From NCBI RefSeq assembly GCF_003100395.1, contig NZ_CP029210.1, forward strand, positions 1,736,001 through 1,800,000: a stretch of 64,000 bases of DNA. Reading direction: 5' to 3'. The stretch is from Aquabacterium olei. Its GTDB lineage: Bacteria; Pseudomonadota; Gammaproteobacteria; Burkholderiales; Burkholderiaceae_C. The position numbers and the translations under genes were made by a program. Positions 1 to 9,343 of the stretch are shown piece after piece. Position 1 is the stretch's first letter, and each line of letters opens with the position of its first letter. Under the pieces are notes generated by a model that saw only the letters and a program-made list of their open reading frames with translations, did no database searches and was not told where the DNA came from.

Positions 1-1
1 G

Positions 2-1297
2 CTGCGCGCAGAGGGCTATGAAACCAGCAAGACCTTTGCCGGCGCCGACCTGGTGATCGTCAACACCTGCGGTTTCATCGACGATGCGGTGAAAGAAAGC
101 CTGGACACCATCGGCGAGGCGCTGGCCGAGAACGGTAAGGTCATCGTGACCGGCTGCCTGGGCGCGAAGGCCGGGGCAGGTGAGGGCACCAACCTCGTCA
201 AGGACGTGCACCCCAGTGTGCTGGCCGTCACGGGCCCGCATGCCACGCAAGAGGTGATGGACGCCGTGCACCAGCACGTGCCCAAGCCGCATGACCCGTT
301 CATCGACCTCGTGCCCGAGGCGCGCGGCGTGGCCGGCATCAAGCTCACGCCCAAGCACTATGCCTACCTGAAGATCAGCGAGGGCTGCAACCACCGCTGC
401 AGCTTCTGCATCATCCCCAGCATGCGCGGCGACCTCGTGTCGCGCCCGATCGGCGATGTGCTGAGCGAGGCCAAGGCGCTGTTCGAATCCGGCGTGAAGG
501 AACTGCTGGTCATCAGCCAGGACACCAGTGCCTATGGCGTGGACGTGAAGTACCGCACCGGCTTCTGGGACGGCAAGCCGGTCAAGACCCGCATGTACGA
601 CCTGGCCGCCCGCCTGGGCGAGATGGCCCGCGAACACGGTGCCTGGGTCCGCATGCATTACGTCTACCCCTATCCGCACGTGGATGAGGTGGTGCCGCTG
701 ATGGCCGAAGGCCTGATCCTGCCTTACCTGGACGTGCCGTTCCAGCACGCGCACCCGGATGTGCTGAAGCGCATGAAGCGCCCGGCCAACGGCGAGAAGA
801 ACCTCGACCGCCTGCGCCGCTGGCGCGAGATCTGCCCGGAGATCGTCGTGCGCTCGACCTTCATCGCCGGCTTCCCGGGCGAGACCGAAGAAGAGTTCGA
901 ATACCTGCTCGACTTCCTGAAGGAAGCCGAAATCGACCGCGCGGGCTGCTTTGCCTACTCGCCGATCGACGGCGCGCCGGCCAACGAACTGCCCGGCGCC
1001 TTGCCCGATGAGGTGCGCGAGGAACGCCGTGCCCGCTTCATGGCGGTGGCGGAAGAGGTGTCGATCGCCCAGCTGCAGCGCCGCGTGGGCGCCACCATGC
1101 AGGTGCTGGTCGACAGTGCGCCCGCACTGGGCCGCAAGGGCGGCGTGGGCCGCAGCTATGCCGACGCGCCCGAGATCGACGGCACCGTGCGCCTGCTGCC
1201 GCCCGAGAAGGCCAGCAAGACGCTGAAGGTGGGTGAGTTCACCCGCGCGCGCATCGTGGCGGTGGAAGGCCACGATCTGATCGCGCTGCCGATCTGA
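2..1297 (+). CDS. rimO: Ribosomal protein S12 methylthiotransferase RimO (5' end outside window)
   Basis: Radical-SAM enzyme that adds a methylthio group to the conserved aspartate of ribosomal protein S12. The reading frame is open from the left edge, so the true start lies upstream; the apparent GTG start at 53 is internal. The visible part begins in the N-terminal MTTase domain ([13 protein letters not shown]) and includes the radical-SAM cysteine triad CNHRCSFC at nt 386-409. It ends with a TRAM-like RNA-binding region ([21 protein letters not shown]). The FIDDAVKES context and Cys spacing favour RimO over the tRNA enzyme MiaB. It converges on the ROK regulator gene with a 6-bp gap and no obvious terminator. 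Only the N-terminal tens of residues are missing. Confidence 0.95.
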   Translation: MRAEGYETSKTFAGADLVIVNTCGFIDDAVKESLDTIGEALAENGKVIVTGCLGAKAGAGEGTNLVKDVHPSVLAVTGPHATQEVMDAVHQHVPKPHDPFIDLVPEARGVAGIKLTPKHYAYLKISEGCNHRCSFCIIPSMRGDLVSRPIGDVLSEAKALFESGVKELLVISQDTSAYGVDVKYRTGFWDGKPVKTRMYDLAARLGEMAREHGAWVRMHYVYPYPHVDEVVPLMAEGLILPYLDVPFQHAHPDVLKRMKRPANGEKNLDRLRRWREICPEIVVRSTFIAGFPGETEEEFEYLLDFLKEAEIDRAGCFAYSPIDGAPANELPGALPDEVREERRARFMAVAEEVSIAQLQRRVGATMQVLVDSAPALGRKGGVGRSYADAPEIDGTVRLLPPEKASKTLKVGEFTRARIVAVEGHDLIALPI

Positions 1298-1303
1298 TCG
1301 CGC

Positions 1304-2548
1304 TCAGGCTTCGAGCTTCAGGAACAGTTCGCGGTCCGGCGCAAAGTTCGCGTAAAGCGGCATCAGCGCGCCACCCAGCGCGCGGGCATCCGACCCGATC
1401 ATGCCGCCCATCACCTGGGGCTCGAAGATCCCTTCCCAGTTGTACTCGGCCAGCGCACTTTGCACGGCGGCCAGCAGCGATGCGAGCAGGCCGCGGCTGA
1501 ACGAGCCATCGACGATGACGCCTTCCAGGTCGAGCACGCACGCCGTCGTGTTCACCGCCATGGCGATGCCGCGCGCGGTGTGCGCGACCCAGTCGGCGGT
1601 GTGGGGCATCCAGGGCGACTGCATGGCCCGGTCATCGTAGGCGGCCATGGGGTCGAGGCCGGCCGCTTCGAACGCCTGCTCGAGGTTGACCAGCGAGGCC
1701 ACGCTCAGCAGCTGAGCCGGCATCGAGGCCTGCCCGGGCTGCGCGGGCGACAGAGGCAACGAGCCCACCGCGCCTGCATTGCCATGGATGCCGCCGCGCA
1801 GGTGGCTGTCGATGACCAGGCCGCCGCCGATGAAGGTGTCGACGAACACATAGAGGAAGGTGGGCACGCTGCGGCCGCGGCCCGCCACCAGTTCGGCCAC
1901 ACAGGCGGCCGACGTGTCCTTCACGAAGTGCACCGGCAGCCGGGTCGTGTCCTGCATGCGCGATGGAATGTCGACCGCCTGCCACGTGCGGGCCTTGTGC
2001 TCCGGCATGCCGAGCAAGGTCTGCCAGCCGCCGAGCGAGAACGGCGCTGCCACGCCGACACCCAGCAGGCGATCGGCCTTGGCGGCGCCCAGCGTGTCGC
2101 GCAGGTGGGTCTGCAGCAGGGCCACGTGCCGGGCGATGTCATCGAACAGCGTGTCGGGATCCGGCCAGGGGTAGGGCAGGGTGTGCCGCTGGCGTACGCG
2201 CCCGGTGAAGTCGACGAGCAGGGCATCCATGTTGCGCCGGCCCACCTTGATGCCCACCGAGAAGGCCCCGTCGGGGTTCAGTGAAATGGGCACCGACGGC
2301 TGGCCCACCTTGCCACGCACCCGGGCCTGCTTGATGACGAGGTCGTCTTCCTGCAGGCGCTCGATGATGATGGACACCGTCTGCGGGCTGAGGTGCGTCA
2401 GCCGCGCCAGATCGGCCTTGGGCAAGGCGCCGTGCAGCCGGATCGCCTGCAGCACCACGCGCTCGTTGTACTGCCGCACCCCTTCCTGGTTGGAGCCGCG
2501 CGGGCGCAGGCGAGGGTGGGGGTCGACAGAAGCAGCTGGGGACGTCAT
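1304..2548 (-). CDS. ROK-family transcriptional regulator (NagC/XylR type)
   Basis: A 414-residue repressor-type protein. The N-terminal winged helix-turn-helix (about residues 20-80, with ADLARLTHLSPQTVSIIIER) is followed by a ROK sugar-binding domain carrying a glycine-rich GGGLVIDSHLRGG stretch and the Gly-Asn-Ala-Gly-Ala-Val context seen in ROK proteins. The family normally senses a sugar or sugar phosphate. The gene follows the sugar ABC operon on the same strand, with 28 bp between it and the mutarotase gene, so the transporter operon is the natural target. An AT-rich dyad at 5985-6007 is the candidate operator. A kinase function is unlikely because the N-terminal HTH is present. The effector sugar cannot be read from the sequence. 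Confidence 0.85.
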   Translation of the reverse strand: MTSPAASVDPHPRLRPRGSNQEGVRQYNERVVLQAIRLHGALPKADLARLTHLSPQTVSIIIERLQEDDLVIKQARVRGKVGQPSVPISLNPDGAFSVGIKVGRRNMDALLVDFTGRVRQRHTLPYPWPDPDTLFDDIARHVALLQTHLRDTLGAAKADRLLGVGVAAPFSLGGWQTLLGMPEHKARTWQAVDIPSRMQDTTRLPVHFVKDTSAACVAELVAGRGRSVPTFLYVFVDTFIGGGLVIDSHLRGGIHGNAGAVGSLPLSPAQPGQASMPAQLLSVASLVNLEQAFEAAGLDPMAAYDDRAMQSPWMPHTADWVAHTARGIAMAVNTTACVLDLEGVIVDGSFSRGLLASLLAAVQSALAEYNWEGIFEPQVMGGMIGSDARALGGALMPLYANFAPDRELFLKLEA

Positions 2549-2576
2549 GGGCTTTTGAAAGTGAGACGGCGTGCGC

Positions 2577-3047
2577 TCACGGGCGCAAGGGCTCGCCGAT
2601 GACCCCTTTCTTCAGCAGCACGTTGCCGTAGGGCTGAAGATCGCTGGTCAGCACGATGGCGTGGGCGCGACGCACCGCATCATAAAAGGCGAAGCGCTCG
2701 ATGGTTTCGCACTCATCGGGGCCGACCAACCCGCGGGCGCTCAGCATCCCGATCACCTCGCGTTGCAGGCCGCTGAGGTAGCCGTCCGGCGTCTGGCATA
2801 CCTTCATGAAGGCCACCGGTTTCTCTTCGGGGGTGCCGAGGGGCAGCAGCGACAGAATGGCCTCGCACGCCCGCTGCACCGAAGCCCCGGGCAGGTGGAT
2901 CAAGGCCTTGTGGCCCCCGCCCGGTATCCGGGCCAGCGTGGCGGCCGTGAAGTTGGCATCGGCCACCACAATGGCGTCGCCGTGGCCCATCTCGGCCAGC
3001 ACCTTCAGCAGGTCGGGCGTCAGCAGCGGGTCGATGCCTTTCAGCAC
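2577..3047 (-). CDS. RbsD/FucU-family sugar mutarotase
   Basis: A 156-residue protein of the RbsD/FucU family, which interconverts sugar anomers (ribose pyranase or fucose mutarotase). It starts LKGIDPLLTPDLLKVLAEMGHGD, matching the family N-terminus with the conserved His in MGHGD, and shows VVADANF and the C-terminal PYGNVLLKKGV region. I chose the GTG start at 3047 because a GGGAGG site lies 5 bases upstream and the start overlaps the end of the ATPase gene (7 bp), indicating translational coupling. As last transporter-linked enzyme in the operon it probably supplies the correct anomer of the imported sugar to the kinase. FucU and RbsD cannot be separated by eye; FucU-like is slightly favoured. 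Confidence 0.85.
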   Translation of the reverse strand: MLKGIDPLLTPDLLKVLAEMGHGDAIVVADANFTAATLARIPGGGHKALIHLPGASVQRACEAILSLLPLGTPEEKPVAFMKVCQTPDGYLSGLQREVIGMLSARGLVGPDECETIERFAFYDAVRRAHAIVLTSDLQPYGNVLLKKGVIGEPLRP

Positions 3048-3841
3048 AGGGCCTCCCTGGGCAACTGATCCGCCGTCATGGCGCCGGTCATCACCGCCAC
3101 GGTGTCGGACATGCTGACCACCTTGGGGTTCAGGATTGCGGCGCGTCGGCCCAGGCGTTGCACGTGGATGCGGTCGGCAATCTCGAACACGTGCGGCATG
3201 TTGTGGCTGATGAGGATCACAGGCAGGCCCTTGTCCCGCACGCGGCGTATCAGCTCCAGCACCATGTTGCCTTCCTTGACGCCCAGGGCGGCGGTCGGCT
3301 CGTCCATGATCACAACATGGCGCGCAAAGGCGGCAGCGCGGGCCACGGCCACACACTGGCGCTGCCCACCCGAGAGCGTCTCGACGGCCTGCGTCATCGA
3401 GCGAATGCCCACCTTCAGGTCGTTCATGCGCTCGATGGCCTCGGCCAGCATGCGCCGCTTGTCGATCACCTTGAACAGCTTGTTCAGCGCGCCGGGCTTG
3501 AAGACCTCGCGGCCCAGAAACAGGTTCTCGGCAATCGTCATTGCGGGGGCAACCGCCAGATCCTGGTAGACGGTCTCGATGCCGTGGCGGCGCGCGTCGA
3601 TCGGGCTCTTCATGTGAATGGGCTGGCCATTCATCAGGATCTCGCCTTCATCCGGCACCAGCGCGCCCGACAAAGCCTTGATCAACGAGGACTTGCCCGC
3701 GCCGTTGTCGCCGATCACGGCGAGGATCTCACCGGCGCGCAGTTCGAAATCCACGCCATCGAGCGCGGTGACCTGGCCGTAGCGCTTCACCAGACCCCGG
3801 GCCTGCAGCACGATGGGTTGGGTGGAGGGGGAGGCCTGCAT
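3041..3841 (-). CDS. Sugar ABC transporter ATP-binding protein (FrcA-like)
   Basis: A 266-residue cytoplasmic ATPase of a CUT2 sugar importer. Walker A is GDNGAGKSS, the signature is LSGGQRQ, and Walker B is HVVIMDEPTAALGV followed by the switch His in ILISHNM. Most CUT2 ATPases are tandem-domain proteins of about 500 residues; this single-domain form matches the short FrcA type of fructose transporters. The ATG at 3841 is preferred over far-upstream in-frame starts because homology begins there and the upstream part lies inside the permease gene on another frame. The permease gene ends 41 bp upstream and the mutarotase start overlaps the end. Confidence 0.9.
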   Translation of the reverse strand: MQASPSTQPIVLQARGLVKRYGQVTALDGVDFELRAGEILAVIGDNGAGKSSLIKALSGALVPDEGEILMNGQPIHMKSPIDARRHGIETVYQDLAVAPAMTIAENLFLGREVFKPGALNKLFKVIDKRRMLAEAIERMNDLKVGIRSMTQAVETLSGGQRQCVAVARAAAFARHVVIMDEPTAALGVKEGNMVLELIRRVRDKGLPVILISHNMPHVFEIADRIHVQRLGRRAAILNPKVVSMSDTVAVMTGAMTADQLPREALC

Positions 3842-3882
3842 GGCGGCTCCTTCAAAGTCGGCTTGGAGGATGGCAGACACGG

Positions 3883-4878
3883 TCAGGCTCGCTTGTGAGA
3901 GAGTTGGTCGGTGGCCACCGCCAGGATCACGAGGATGCCGGTGATGAGGATCTGGTAGACGGACGACACGCCCATCAGCGTCAGGCCGTTGCGGAACACG
4001 CCCACGATCAGCGCGCCGATCAGGGTGCCGACGATGATGCCGCGGCCGCCGAACAGGCTGGTGCCCCCCAGCACCACGGCTGTGATCGAGTCGAGGTTCT
4101 CCGTCTGACCTGCCTGCGGGTCGCCCACGCCGGTGCGGGCCACGGACAACAGCGCCGCGATACCGTAGAACGTGCCGGCCAGTGCATACACCGTCAGCAG
4201 CACGCGCTCGGTCGAGATGCCGGTCAGGCGCGCGGCCTCGCGGTTGTTGCCCACGGCGTACAGGTGGCGCCCGGGGGCGGTGTGGCTCAAGGCGAACCAC
4301 ACCATCGCGTAGAGCGCCAGCATCACCAGCACCCCGCCCGCCACCGGCGTGCCGAGGATCATGATCGGGTCACCCAGAAAGGTCATCGCCTCCGGCAGGT
4401 CGGTGATGGTCTGGGCGCCCGAGTAGATCTGCGTGATCGCGAAGGCGATGTTCATCGTGCCCAGCGTCACGATGAAGGGCGGCAGCTTGATGCGGGTCAC
4501 CAGCAGGCCGTTGAGCAGCCCGAACGCGGTGGTCGCCCCGATGCCGAGCAACATCGCCAGCAGCGGGTGCAGGCCCATCTCGGTCGCCAGCTTCGTCATC
4601 ACGATGGAGCCGAGCGCCATCACCATGCCGCACGACAGGTCGATGCCCGCCGTCAGGATGATCAGCGTCTGGCCGATGGCGAGCAGCCCCACCACCATCA
4701 CCTGCTGCAGAATGAGCGAGAAGTTCTGGCCCGACAGGAAGTTATCGGCCTGGGTGGCAAAGAAGGCGCTTGCCGCGAGCAACGCAAGCAAGGGCCCGAG
4801 GATGGCCATGGGCGGCAGGTGACGGGTCCAGTCTTTCATGCGCTCAGCCCGGTTCGGAGAGGTGGGGGTCGCCAGCAT
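3883..4878 (-). CDS. Sugar ABC transporter permease (FrcC-like, RbsC/BPD_transp_2 family)
   Basis: A 331-residue integral membrane protein with about eight to ten hydrophobic helices. It carries the family marker LTAGIDLSCGMVMALG, the EAA-like cytoplasmic segment AVGNNREAARLTGI, and the C-terminal VVLGGTSLFGGRGIIVGTLIGALI. It forms the membrane channel for the importer together with the single ATPase gene downstream. The start used is the first ATG, 12 bp after the binding-protein gene; a second in-frame ATG at residue 14 is possible. The substrate is inferred as fructose or a related sugar only from the neighbouring binding protein and kinase. Confidence 0.9.
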   Translation of the reverse strand: MLATPTSPNRAERMKDWTRHLPPMAILGPLLALLAASAFFATQADNFLSGQNFSLILQQVMVVGLLAIGQTLIILTAGIDLSCGMVMALGSIVMTKLATEMGLHPLLAMLLGIGATTAFGLLNGLLVTRIKLPPFIVTLGTMNIAFAITQIYSGAQTITDLPEAMTFLGDPIMILGTPVAGGVLVMLALYAMVWFALSHTAPGRHLYAVGNNREAARLTGISTERVLLTVYALAGTFYGIAALLSVARTGVGDPQAGQTENLDSITAVVLGGTSLFGGRGIIVGTLIGALIVGVFRNGLTLMGVSSVYQILITGILVILAVATDQLSHKRA

Positions 4879-4890
4879 GGTGTACCCCGT

Positions 4891-5901
4891 TTACTTCTTG
4901 CCCCAGCAGAGGTTCAGGCCCGTCTGGGCGTCCTTGCTGTCCACGCCCGGCACGACCTTGCCGGCAATCAGCGTCACCCCGGTGTCGGTGTAGCCGGCCA
5001 CCTTCTTGCCCGTTTTCGCGTACTGCACGCCCGCGTCCACGCCCATCGAGGCCATCTTCAGCGGGTATTGCTGCGAGGTGGCAGCGATCTTGCCGGCGGC
5101 CACGTCCTTCACACCCTGGCAGCCGCCATCGACCGACACGATCAGCACGTCCTTCTCCTTGCCCGCGGCCTTCAGCGCCTTGTAAGCGCCTGCAGCGGCC
5201 GGCTCATTGATCGTGTAGACGAGGTTGATGTCCGGGTTCTTTTGAAGGCAGTTCTCCATCGCGGTCTGGCCCTTGGCTTGGTCGCCGAAGGAGTCGGCCA
5301 TGCACACCACCTCGGCGGGCTTGGACAGTTCGTTCGATGTGGCCGGGTTGGCCGCCAGGCCGAAGCCCTTCAGGAAGCCGTTGTGGCGCTGGGCCCCCAC
5401 CGGGTGGCCGGGGAACAGGTCCAGCGTCGCAATGCGGGCCGGCTTGCCGCCCAGCGACGCTTTGGCGTACTGGCCGATCAGCGCGCCGGCCTTGTAGTTG
5501 TCGGTGGCAAACAGCGCGTCCACAGCCTCCAGCGGGTCGGTGGGGCTGTCGAGGGCAATCACCATCACGCCTTTGTCGCGCGCCTTCTTGATCGCCGGGA
5601 CGATGGCCTTGGCGTCACTGGGCGTGATCAGGATCGTCTTCGCGCCGGCGGCCATCATGTTCTCGATGGCAGTGACCTGCCCGGCGTTGTCGCCGTCCTG
5701 CTTGCCTGCAGCGGTCAGCAGTTTGACATTCTGCGCCTTGGCGGCCGCCGTCGCGCCTTCCTTCATCTTGACGAAGAACGGGTTGGTCTCGGTCTTCGTG
5801 ATCAACCCGATGACAGGCTGATCGGCCGCTGCAGCGAACTGGCTCAGGGCGGCCAGCGCCACAGCGCTCAGGGTGACAGCAAGGGTGCGCGAGATCGGCA
5901 T
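4891..5901 (-). CDS. Periplasmic sugar-binding protein (FrcB-like)
   Basis: A 336-residue solute-binding protein of the periplasmic-binding-protein 1 (ribose/fructose) class. It has a Sec signal peptide (MPISRTLAVTLSAVALAALS, cleavage after AAA-AD near residue 26). The mature start VIGLITKTETNPFFVKMKEG and the LITPSDAKAIVPAIKKA and VIALDSPTDP motifs are typical of the family. It is the first gene of the operon binding protein-permease-ATPase-mutarotase-ROK regulator, and it diverges from a PfkB kinase gene. The NPFFVKMKEG region and the single-domain ATPase partner favour a fructose-type (FrcB) system over ribose, but the substrate is an inference. Confidence 0.88.
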   Translation of the reverse strand: MPISRTLAVTLSAVALAALSQFAAAADQPVIGLITKTETNPFFVKMKEGATAAAKAQNVKLLTAAGKQDGDNAGQVTAIENMMAAGAKTILITPSDAKAIVPAIKKARDKGVMVIALDSPTDPLEAVDALFATDNYKAGALIGQYAKASLGGKPARIATLDLFPGHPVGAQRHNGFLKGFGLAANPATSNELSKPAEVVCMADSFGDQAKGQTAMENCLQKNPDINLVYTINEPAAAGAYKALKAAGKEKDVLIVSVDGGCQGVKDVAAGKIAATSQQYPLKMASMGVDAGVQYAKTGKKVAGYTDTGVTLIAGKVVPGVDSKDAQTGLNLCWGKK

Positions 5902-5984
5902 GGTGTGTTCCTCGGTAGGGTGGTGTCGTCAAGCCTCGTCGCCCGTCGCCGGACAACGGGAGCAAGTATCTGAACGCTTCATTA

Positions 5985-6007
5985 ATAAATCAACCCGTTT
6001 TATTTAT
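5985..6007. promoter_or_regulatory. Candidate operator for the ROK regulator
   Basis: The 183-bp gap between the divergent binding-protein and kinase genes contains the AT-rich dyad ATAAAT, 11 bases, ATTTAT, in otherwise GC-rich DNA. ROK regulators such as Mlc and NagC bind AT-rich symmetric sites. Position and symmetry fit, but binding is inferred. Confidence 0.4.
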
Positions 6008-6084
6008 GACAAACCCTAGTGTCGAACGCGAGGGGGCAGCGGCACACTCGGCGGCGTTCTGTCCCATCTCCCCAAGGAGACCCC

Positions 6085-7038
6085 ATGTTTGCAGCCCTCG
6101 GCGAAGCCCTTGTCGACCTCATCGAGCACCCTGACGGCCGGTATGAGCCCTGTCTGGGCGGCTCCGTGTGCAACTTCGCCCGTGCCATGGCCCGCCAAGG
6201 GCAACGCATCCGCTACCTCAACCCGCTCTCGTCGGACACCTTCGGGCAGCGCTTCGTGGCTCGCTTGCAGGCCGACGGCGTGGACCTGGGCCAGATGCCG
6301 CGCAGCGCCTGTCCCACCTCGCTGGCCGTGGTGTCACTGGGGCCGGGCGGTGTGCCGTCTTACACCTTTCACCGCCAGCACGTGGCCGACCGCGATGGCA
6401 CGGCAGACGAACTGATTGCACGCCTGCCGGCGGCCTTGCGCCTGATTCACACCGGTGGGCTGGCGCTGGCCCCGGGGGACTGGGCCAAGGTCCACACCGT
6501 GCTGCGGGCTGCCCGGCTGCGGGGTGCGGTCGTGTCGGTGGACGCGAACCTCCGGCCGGTGGTGGTCGGGCCCGGCGCCGCCGACCAGGCGGCCTACGTG
6601 AACGCGGTGCGCCAGGCCCTCGGCATGGCGCAGATCGTCAAGCTCAGCGACGAAGACGTGCGCGCCCTGGGCTGGAACAGCGCCGACCTGAACGCGGTGG
6701 GCACCCAGCTGCTGTCCAACCCCATGACGCAGCTGGTGGCCTTCACGCTCGGGGCCGACGGCGCGATGTTGATGACCCGACAGGCTTGCGTGCAACTGCC
6801 GGTGCCGGCCGCGGTGGCGGTCGTCGACACCGTGGGGGCGGGCGACTGCTTCCAGGCCGGGCTGCTGGCCTGGCTGGCCCACGAGCACCACCTGACGGCC
6901 GATGCGCTGGGCCAGCTCACCGTGTCCGACCTGGAGGCAGCCTTGCGGCACGCCATGGCCACGGCCGCCATCAATGTGCAGCGCAAGGGGTGTGAGCCGC
7001 CCGGCTGGGATGAGACGCGGGCCTGGCTGCGAGCCTGA
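6085..7038 (+). CDS. PfkB-family carbohydrate kinase (probable fructokinase)
   Basis: A 317-residue sugar kinase. The N-terminus (FAALGEALVDLIEHPDGRYEP then GGSVCNFARAMARQG) matches the PfkB sugar-binding region, and the C-terminal signature VDTVGAGDCFQAGLLAWL contains the catalytic Asp of GAGD. The start at 6085 is chosen because an AAGGAGA site lies just upstream; a longer in-frame extension from 6019 has no such site. It is transcribed away from the sugar importer and shares its 183-bp regulatory gap. The simplest reading is import of a hexose by the ABC system, anomer adjustment by the mutarotase and phosphorylation here. Fructokinase is favoured over ribokinase or 2-keto-3-deoxygluconate kinase, without proof. 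Confidence 0.85.
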   Translation: MFAALGEALVDLIEHPDGRYEPCLGGSVCNFARAMARQGQRIRYLNPLSSDTFGQRFVARLQADGVDLGQMPRSACPTSLAVVSLGPGGVPSYTFHRQHVADRDGTADELIARLPAALRLIHTGGLALAPGDWAKVHTVLRAARLRGAVVSVDANLRPVVVGPGAADQAAYVNAVRQALGMAQIVKLSDEDVRALGWNSADLNAVGTQLLSNPMTQLVAFTLGADGAMLMTRQACVQLPVPAAVAVVDTVGAGDCFQAGLLAWLAHEHHLTADALGQLTVSDLEAALRHAMATAAINVQRKGCEPPGWDETRAWLRA

Positions 7039-7078
7039 GTCGCGGCAGGGGCGGACGGCCCTGCGCTAGCATCCCCAC

Positions 7079-8335
7079 ATGACCGCACCCGAACTGCCTT
7101 CCTCTGACGCCACCGCGCCTGCCGCGCAGCCTGTGGGCCGCGCCACCGGCCTGATTCACCACGCTTACGAGCCCCCGGGCGGCTTCGGCTCGGTGCAGCC
7201 CGGCGTCTTCAAGGCCTCCACCGTGTTTTTTCACGACACGGCTGCGCTCAAGGCGCGCGAGTGGAAGGACAAGAGCGGCTACACCTACGGCCTGCACGGC
7301 ACGCCGACCACCTTCACGCTTGAAGAGCGGCTCGCCACCCTCGAGGGGGGCCGCCAGTGCCTGCTCGCGCCTTCGGGGCTGTCGGCGCTCACGCTGGTGG
7401 CGCAGTCGCTGCTGAAGGCGGGCGACGAGGTGCTGCTGCCCGACAACGTGTACGCGCCGAACCGCGACTTCACCCGGGTGGAACTGGCGCACTGGGGCAT
7501 CACACACCGGGTGTACGACCCGATGGACCCGGCGTCGCTCGCCGGCCTTATCAACGAGCGCACCCGCCTGCTGTGGCTGGAAGCACCCGGCTCGGTCACA
7601 CTCGAGTTCCCGGATCTGCAGGCCTTGCTCGCGGTGGCCCGGCAGCACCCGCGGCTGGTGGTGGCGCTCGACAACACCTGGGGGGCTGGGCTGGCCTTCA
7701 ACCCCTTCGAGCTGGGCGTGTCGGGCCCGAATGGGGCAGCGGGTGTCGACATCAGCGTGCACGCGCTCACCAAGTACCCGTCGGGCGGGGGCGACGTGCT
7801 GATGGGCTCCGTCGTCACGCGCGACGCGGCGCTGCATCTGCAACTCAAGCTCACGCACATGCGGCTGGGCCTGGGGGTAGGCGCCAACGATGCCGAGGCG
7901 CTGCTGCGCGGGCTGCCCAGCCTGGCGCTGCGTTACGCCGCGCACGACCGGGCTACGCGCGCCGTGGCGCAGTGGCTCTCAGCGCGCAGCGAGTTCGCCC
8001 AGGTGTTGCACCCCGCCTTGCCCGAATCGCCCGGACACGCCGCCTGGGCCCAGGTTGCCACGCAGGCGGGCGGGCTGGTGTCGGTGGTGTTCGATCACCG
8101 GCGGTTCGCGGCAGACCGTGTCGATGCCTTTGTGGATGCGCTGCGCCTGTTCCGCATCGGCTATTCGTGGGGTGGGCCGGTGAGCCTCGTGATGCCCTAC
8201 AGCCTGCGCGGCATGCGCCAGTTCGGTCCGCTGGCCGGCCGGGGCAATGACACCCTGGTGCGGTTCGCGATCGGCCTGGAAGAGGTCGACGACCTGCTGG
8301 CCGATCTGGAGCAGGCTCTGAAGGTGATGGGCTGA
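7079..8335 (+). CDS. metC: Cystathionine beta-lyase-type PLP enzyme (Cys/Met metabolism family)
   Basis: A 418-residue PLP-dependent enzyme of the Cys/Met metabolism family, acting in transsulfuration. Visible features are the cofactor-stacking region around YTYGLHGTPTTFTLEERLATLEGG, the VVALDNTWGAG Asp that contacts the pyridine ring, and SVHALTKYPSGGGDVLMGS with the Schiff-base Lys. The start at 7079 follows the kinase stop by 40 bp, and the first 25 or so residues are an Ala/Pro-rich extension, so an internal start is not excluded. Family members include cystathionine gamma-synthase and beta-lyase; overall character (YSWGGPVSLV near the C-terminus) favours MetC. It converges on smpB with a 29-bp gap. 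Confidence 0.85.
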   Translation: MTAPELPSSDATAPAAQPVGRATGLIHHAYEPPGGFGSVQPGVFKASTVFFHDTAALKAREWKDKSGYTYGLHGTPTTFTLEERLATLEGGRQCLLAPSGLSALTLVAQSLLKAGDEVLLPDNVYAPNRDFTRVELAHWGITHRVYDPMDPASLAGLINERTRLLWLEAPGSVTLEFPDLQALLAVARQHPRLVVALDNTWGAGLAFNPFELGVSGPNGAAGVDISVHALTKYPSGGGDVLMGSVVTRDAALHLQLKLTHMRLGLGVGANDAEALLRGLPSLALRYAAHDRATRAVAQWLSARSEFAQVLHPALPESPGHAAWAQVATQAGGLVSVVFDHRRFAADRVDAFVDALRLFRIGYSWGGPVSLVMPYSLRGMRQFGPLAGRGNDTLVRFAIGLEEVDDLLADLEQALKVMG

Positions 8336-8364
8336 GCGACCAAAAGGCCTGGTCGCTTCGCGCC

Positions 8365-8829
8365 TCAATCCTTCGGATTGGATGAGACCTTCTGTCTCAT
8401 CAGCCGGCCCTTTTCGCGTTCCCAGTCGCGGTCCTTGATGGTGTTGCGCTTGTCGTGCTCGGCCTTGCCCTTCGCGAGCGCAATGTCCGCCTTCACGCGG
8501 CCACCCTTCCAGTGCAGGTTCAGCGGCACGATCGTGTAGCCGCGCTGCTCGGTCTTGCCGATCAGGCGCCTGATCTCGGCGCGGTGCATCAGCAGCTTCT
8601 TCGTGCGGTCGGCGTCGGGGTTCACGTGCGTCGAGGCCGAGCGCAGCGCGTTGATGCGCAGCCCGATGAGGTAGAGCTCGCCGTTCTTCACCACGACATA
8701 GCCGTCGGTCATCTGCACCTGGCCTTCGCGAATGGCCTTCACTTCCCAGCCCTCGAGCACGACGCCGGCTTCGTACTTTTCTTCGATGTGGTAATTGAAG
8801 TGGGCTTTGCGGTTTTCAGCAATCGACAT
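8365..8829 (-). CDS. smpB: SsrA-binding protein SmpB
   Basis: A 154-residue RNA-binding protein needed with tmRNA for trans-translation of stalled ribosomes. The sequence [21 protein letters not shown], then [11 protein letters not shown] and the basic tail [13 protein letters not shown], is diagnostic. I place the start at the ATG at 8829, where family homology begins; a longer in-frame extension upstream runs into the divergent ratA promoter region. It diverges from ratA with 37 bp between starts, a common proteobacterial arrangement. No tmRNA gene was recognised in the window. Confidence 0.97.
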   Translation of the reverse strand: MSIAENRKAHFNYHIEEKYEAGVVLEGWEVKAIREGQVQMTDGYVVVKNGELYLIGLRINALRSASTHVNPDADRTKKLLMHRAEIRRLIGKTEQRGYTIVPLNLHWKGGRVKADIALAKGKAEHDKRNTIKDRDWEREKGRLMRQKVSSNPKD

Positions 8830-8866
8830 GAGAAGGGGCGTCGTTTTCGTAAAATGGCGGGATTCT

Positions 8867-9343
8867 ATGAAGCACGTCCACAAGTCGGTCCTGCTGTGGT
8901 ACTCGCCGCGCGAAATGTATGCGCTGGTCACCGCGGTCGAAGACTACCCCAAATTCCTGCCCTGGTGCGACAAGGCCGAGGTCCTGCAACGTCACGACGA
9001 CGGCATGACCGCGCGCCTGCACATCCATTTTGCAGGCGTACGCCAGGCCTTCACCACCCGCAACGTCAATGAGACAGGGCGGTCGGTGTGCATGACCCTG
9101 GTCGATGGCCCGTTCTCGCAGCTGGAAGGCACGTGGACGTTCTCGCCGCTGAACACGCCGGGTGCGGCGGCTGCCCCGGGCGATCCGCTCGATGCGCCCG
9201 CGTGCAAGGTCGAGTTCTCGCTGAAGTACGCGTTCTCCAGCCGGCCGCTCGAACTCGTCATCAGCCCGGTGTTCGACCGCATTGCCAACACCTTCATCGA
9301 TGCCTTCGTGAAGCGTGCGGAGCAGGTCCATGGCCCCCGCTGA
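8867..9343 (+). CDS. ratA: RatA/Coq10-like START-domain protein
   Basis: A 158-residue protein of the polyketide-cyclase/START superfamily (Coq10/RatA). [20 protein letters not shown] followed by [15 protein letters not shown] is the family signature. Homologues bind ubiquinone-like lipids, and in E. coli RatA was reported to inhibit 70S ribosome assembly. The start at 8867 gives the family N-terminus. The insert between the central strands ([15 protein letters not shown]) is a little longer than usual. It overlaps ratB by 14 bp. Confidence 0.93.
   Translation: MKHVHKSVLLWYSPREMYALVTAVEDYPKFLPWCDKAEVLQRHDDGMTARLHIHFAGVRQAFTTRNVNETGRSVCMTLVDGPFSQLEGTWTFSPLNTPGAAAAPGDPLDAPACKVEFSLKYAFSSRPLELVISPVFDRIANTFIDAFVKRAEQVHGPR

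Noticed and set aside
3895..5973. Open frame of 692 codons on the plus strand
   Set aside because: Antisense to the permease and binding-protein genes, with no motif or ribosome site; a codon-bias shadow.
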